DNA from: Pseudomonadota bacterium
GTDB lineage: Bacteria; Pseudomonadota; Gammaproteobacteria; Acidiferrobacterales; Acidiferrobacteraceae
Direction: 5' to 3'
Length of the DNA stretch: 6,419 nucleotides
NCBI GenBank assembly: GCA_021795255.1
Contig: JAJYPQ010000242.1
Location: 1-6,419, forward strand
Below, piece by piece: positions 5,979-6,419 of this stretch. Position numbers and translations under genes: made by a program. How positions within the stretch are numbered: position 1 is the stretch's first letter; every line of letters begins with the position of its first letter. The notes under the pieces are model-generated. The model searched no databases. It saw only the letters and a list, made by a program, of their open reading frames with translations, and had not been told where the DNA came from.

Positions 5979-6171
5979 GGCGACTTCGCCCGAGCAATGG
6001 ACGGTCAGGTGCACAGTAATTAGTCGACAGGTTGTCGGCCACAGCGGACACCGGAAGGCATCGAGCGCGATGCCTGCAATCGGTGATTCCGGCCGGTTGC
6101 AGTATCCGGCAATTCGCCGGCGACGTGGAGAAACAACGCGCTCGCAGCCGAACAAATCGAGCTGGCTCGAT
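5979..6171. other. Cluster of six short stem-loops
   Basis: Stems in order: GGCGA/TCGCC (5979-5990), CGACA/TGTCG (6025-6037), GGCATCG/CGATGCC with a 4-base loop (6057-6074), TGCAATCGG/CCGGTTGCA with one T-G pair (6075-6101), CCGGC/GCCGG (6106-6120) and ATCGAGC/GCTCGAT (6156-6171). The third and fourth touch with no gap and the fifth follows after four bases. This could be a folded RNA, an ssDNA-folding site such as an origin or recombination site, or decayed sequence. TCGACAG also occurs three times nearby (5923, 5940, 6024). Confidence 0.45.
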
Positions 6172-6283
6172 ATACCGGACAAAGTTTCCACAAGACGGCC
6201 TTCCGCCAGCAATTATCTCCGAGCTATGATGCCCGTGCCATGCGCATTGGTGGTAACGATTTCCGGACATGGCCGCGGGTACG

Positions 6284-6308
6284 TGGCGAGCACTGTGAAC
6301 GATCGCCA
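6284..6308. other. Stem-loop TGGCGA/TCGCCA
   Basis: A perfect 6-bp inverted repeat (6284-6289 and 6303-6308) with a 13-base loop in gene-free sequence. No adjacent T run or promoter was seen. Low individual significance. Confidence 0.25.
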
Positions 6309-6419
6309 AGTTCCGCGTCTTTCTGGATCATACACGCGGAAAGAACCCTGGAGTCTGTAAATCCTTCTCGATGGCAAATGCGATCACACGCGATTCATGA
6401 CGACGCAGGCCTGCCAATG

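Larger units (their letters stand above)
5307..6419. other. About 1.1 kb with no convincing gene
   Basis: Open frames on both strands are short, overlap one another and show no recognisable domain or good ribosome site. The minus-strand frame at 5687-5896 has a phrase, VQEVARRRGSASANLL, faintly like the helix-turn-helix of IS66/IS3 OrfA proteins, which is too little to call a relic. The segment at about 5430-5760 is visibly more AT-rich than the cassette. What can be seen is one TATAAT box, a hairpin at 5704-5731 and a run of small stem-loops around 5979-6171. The sequence runs to the window edge and the next gene may begin beyond it. Confidence 0.55.

Noticed and set aside
5865..6309. Overlapping minus-strand frames at 5865-6212 and 5896-6309
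   Set aside because: They overlap each other in different frames, are rich in Arg, Cys, His and Ser, have no domain and no clear ribosome site.

Overview
The window is bacterial and GC-rich in its coding part, with Shine-Dalgarno sites, short gene spacing and G/C-biased third codon positions. The protein families fit a proteobacterium, and an acidophilic sulfur or iron oxidiser lineage is possible, but nothing here fixes the species. No rRNA, tRNA, CRISPR array or intact transposase was recognised.

Layout. A small hypothetical gene on the plus strand fills 9-446. It converges, with a 10-base gap, on a three-gene minus-strand cassette read from right to left: a WYL-domain transcriptional regulator (4590-3544), a tandem AAA+ ATPase (3406-1283) and a stand-alone Cas4/RecB-like PD-(D/E)XK nuclease with probable Fe-S cysteines (1185-457). 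The nuclease looks like the front half of the longer DUF2779 proteins, with the DUF2779 half absent. From about 4600 to the right end (6419) there is no convincing gene.

The non-coding block upstream of the cassette is highly structured. Two 58-bp direct repeats (4757-4814 and 5247-5304, 44 of 58 identical, no gaps) flank two arrays of the pentamer GTTCG and its complement CGAAC at about 10-bp spacing (4845-4931 and 5098-5160). The arrays share a 16-bp and a 27-bp block and contain the perfect palindrome GTTCGCGAAC. Array A folds into a long hairpin followed by a run of seven T. Further right, 5307-6419 looks gene-free; it holds a TATAAT box with a nearby hairpin and a cluster of short perfect stem-loops between about 5979 and 6171.

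How it may work together (inference). The ligand-sensing WYL regulator probably controls the operon. The AAA+ protein is a two-ring remodelling motor with both ATP sites intact, and the nuclease is a DNA-processing effector. WYL regulator plus AAA+ motor plus Cas4-like nuclease is the sort of combination found in defence islands and mobile elements. The GTTCG arrays just upstream could be operators, a recombination or replication site, or a dispersed structured repeat. The cassette and its repeat block are the best candidates here for something undescribed.
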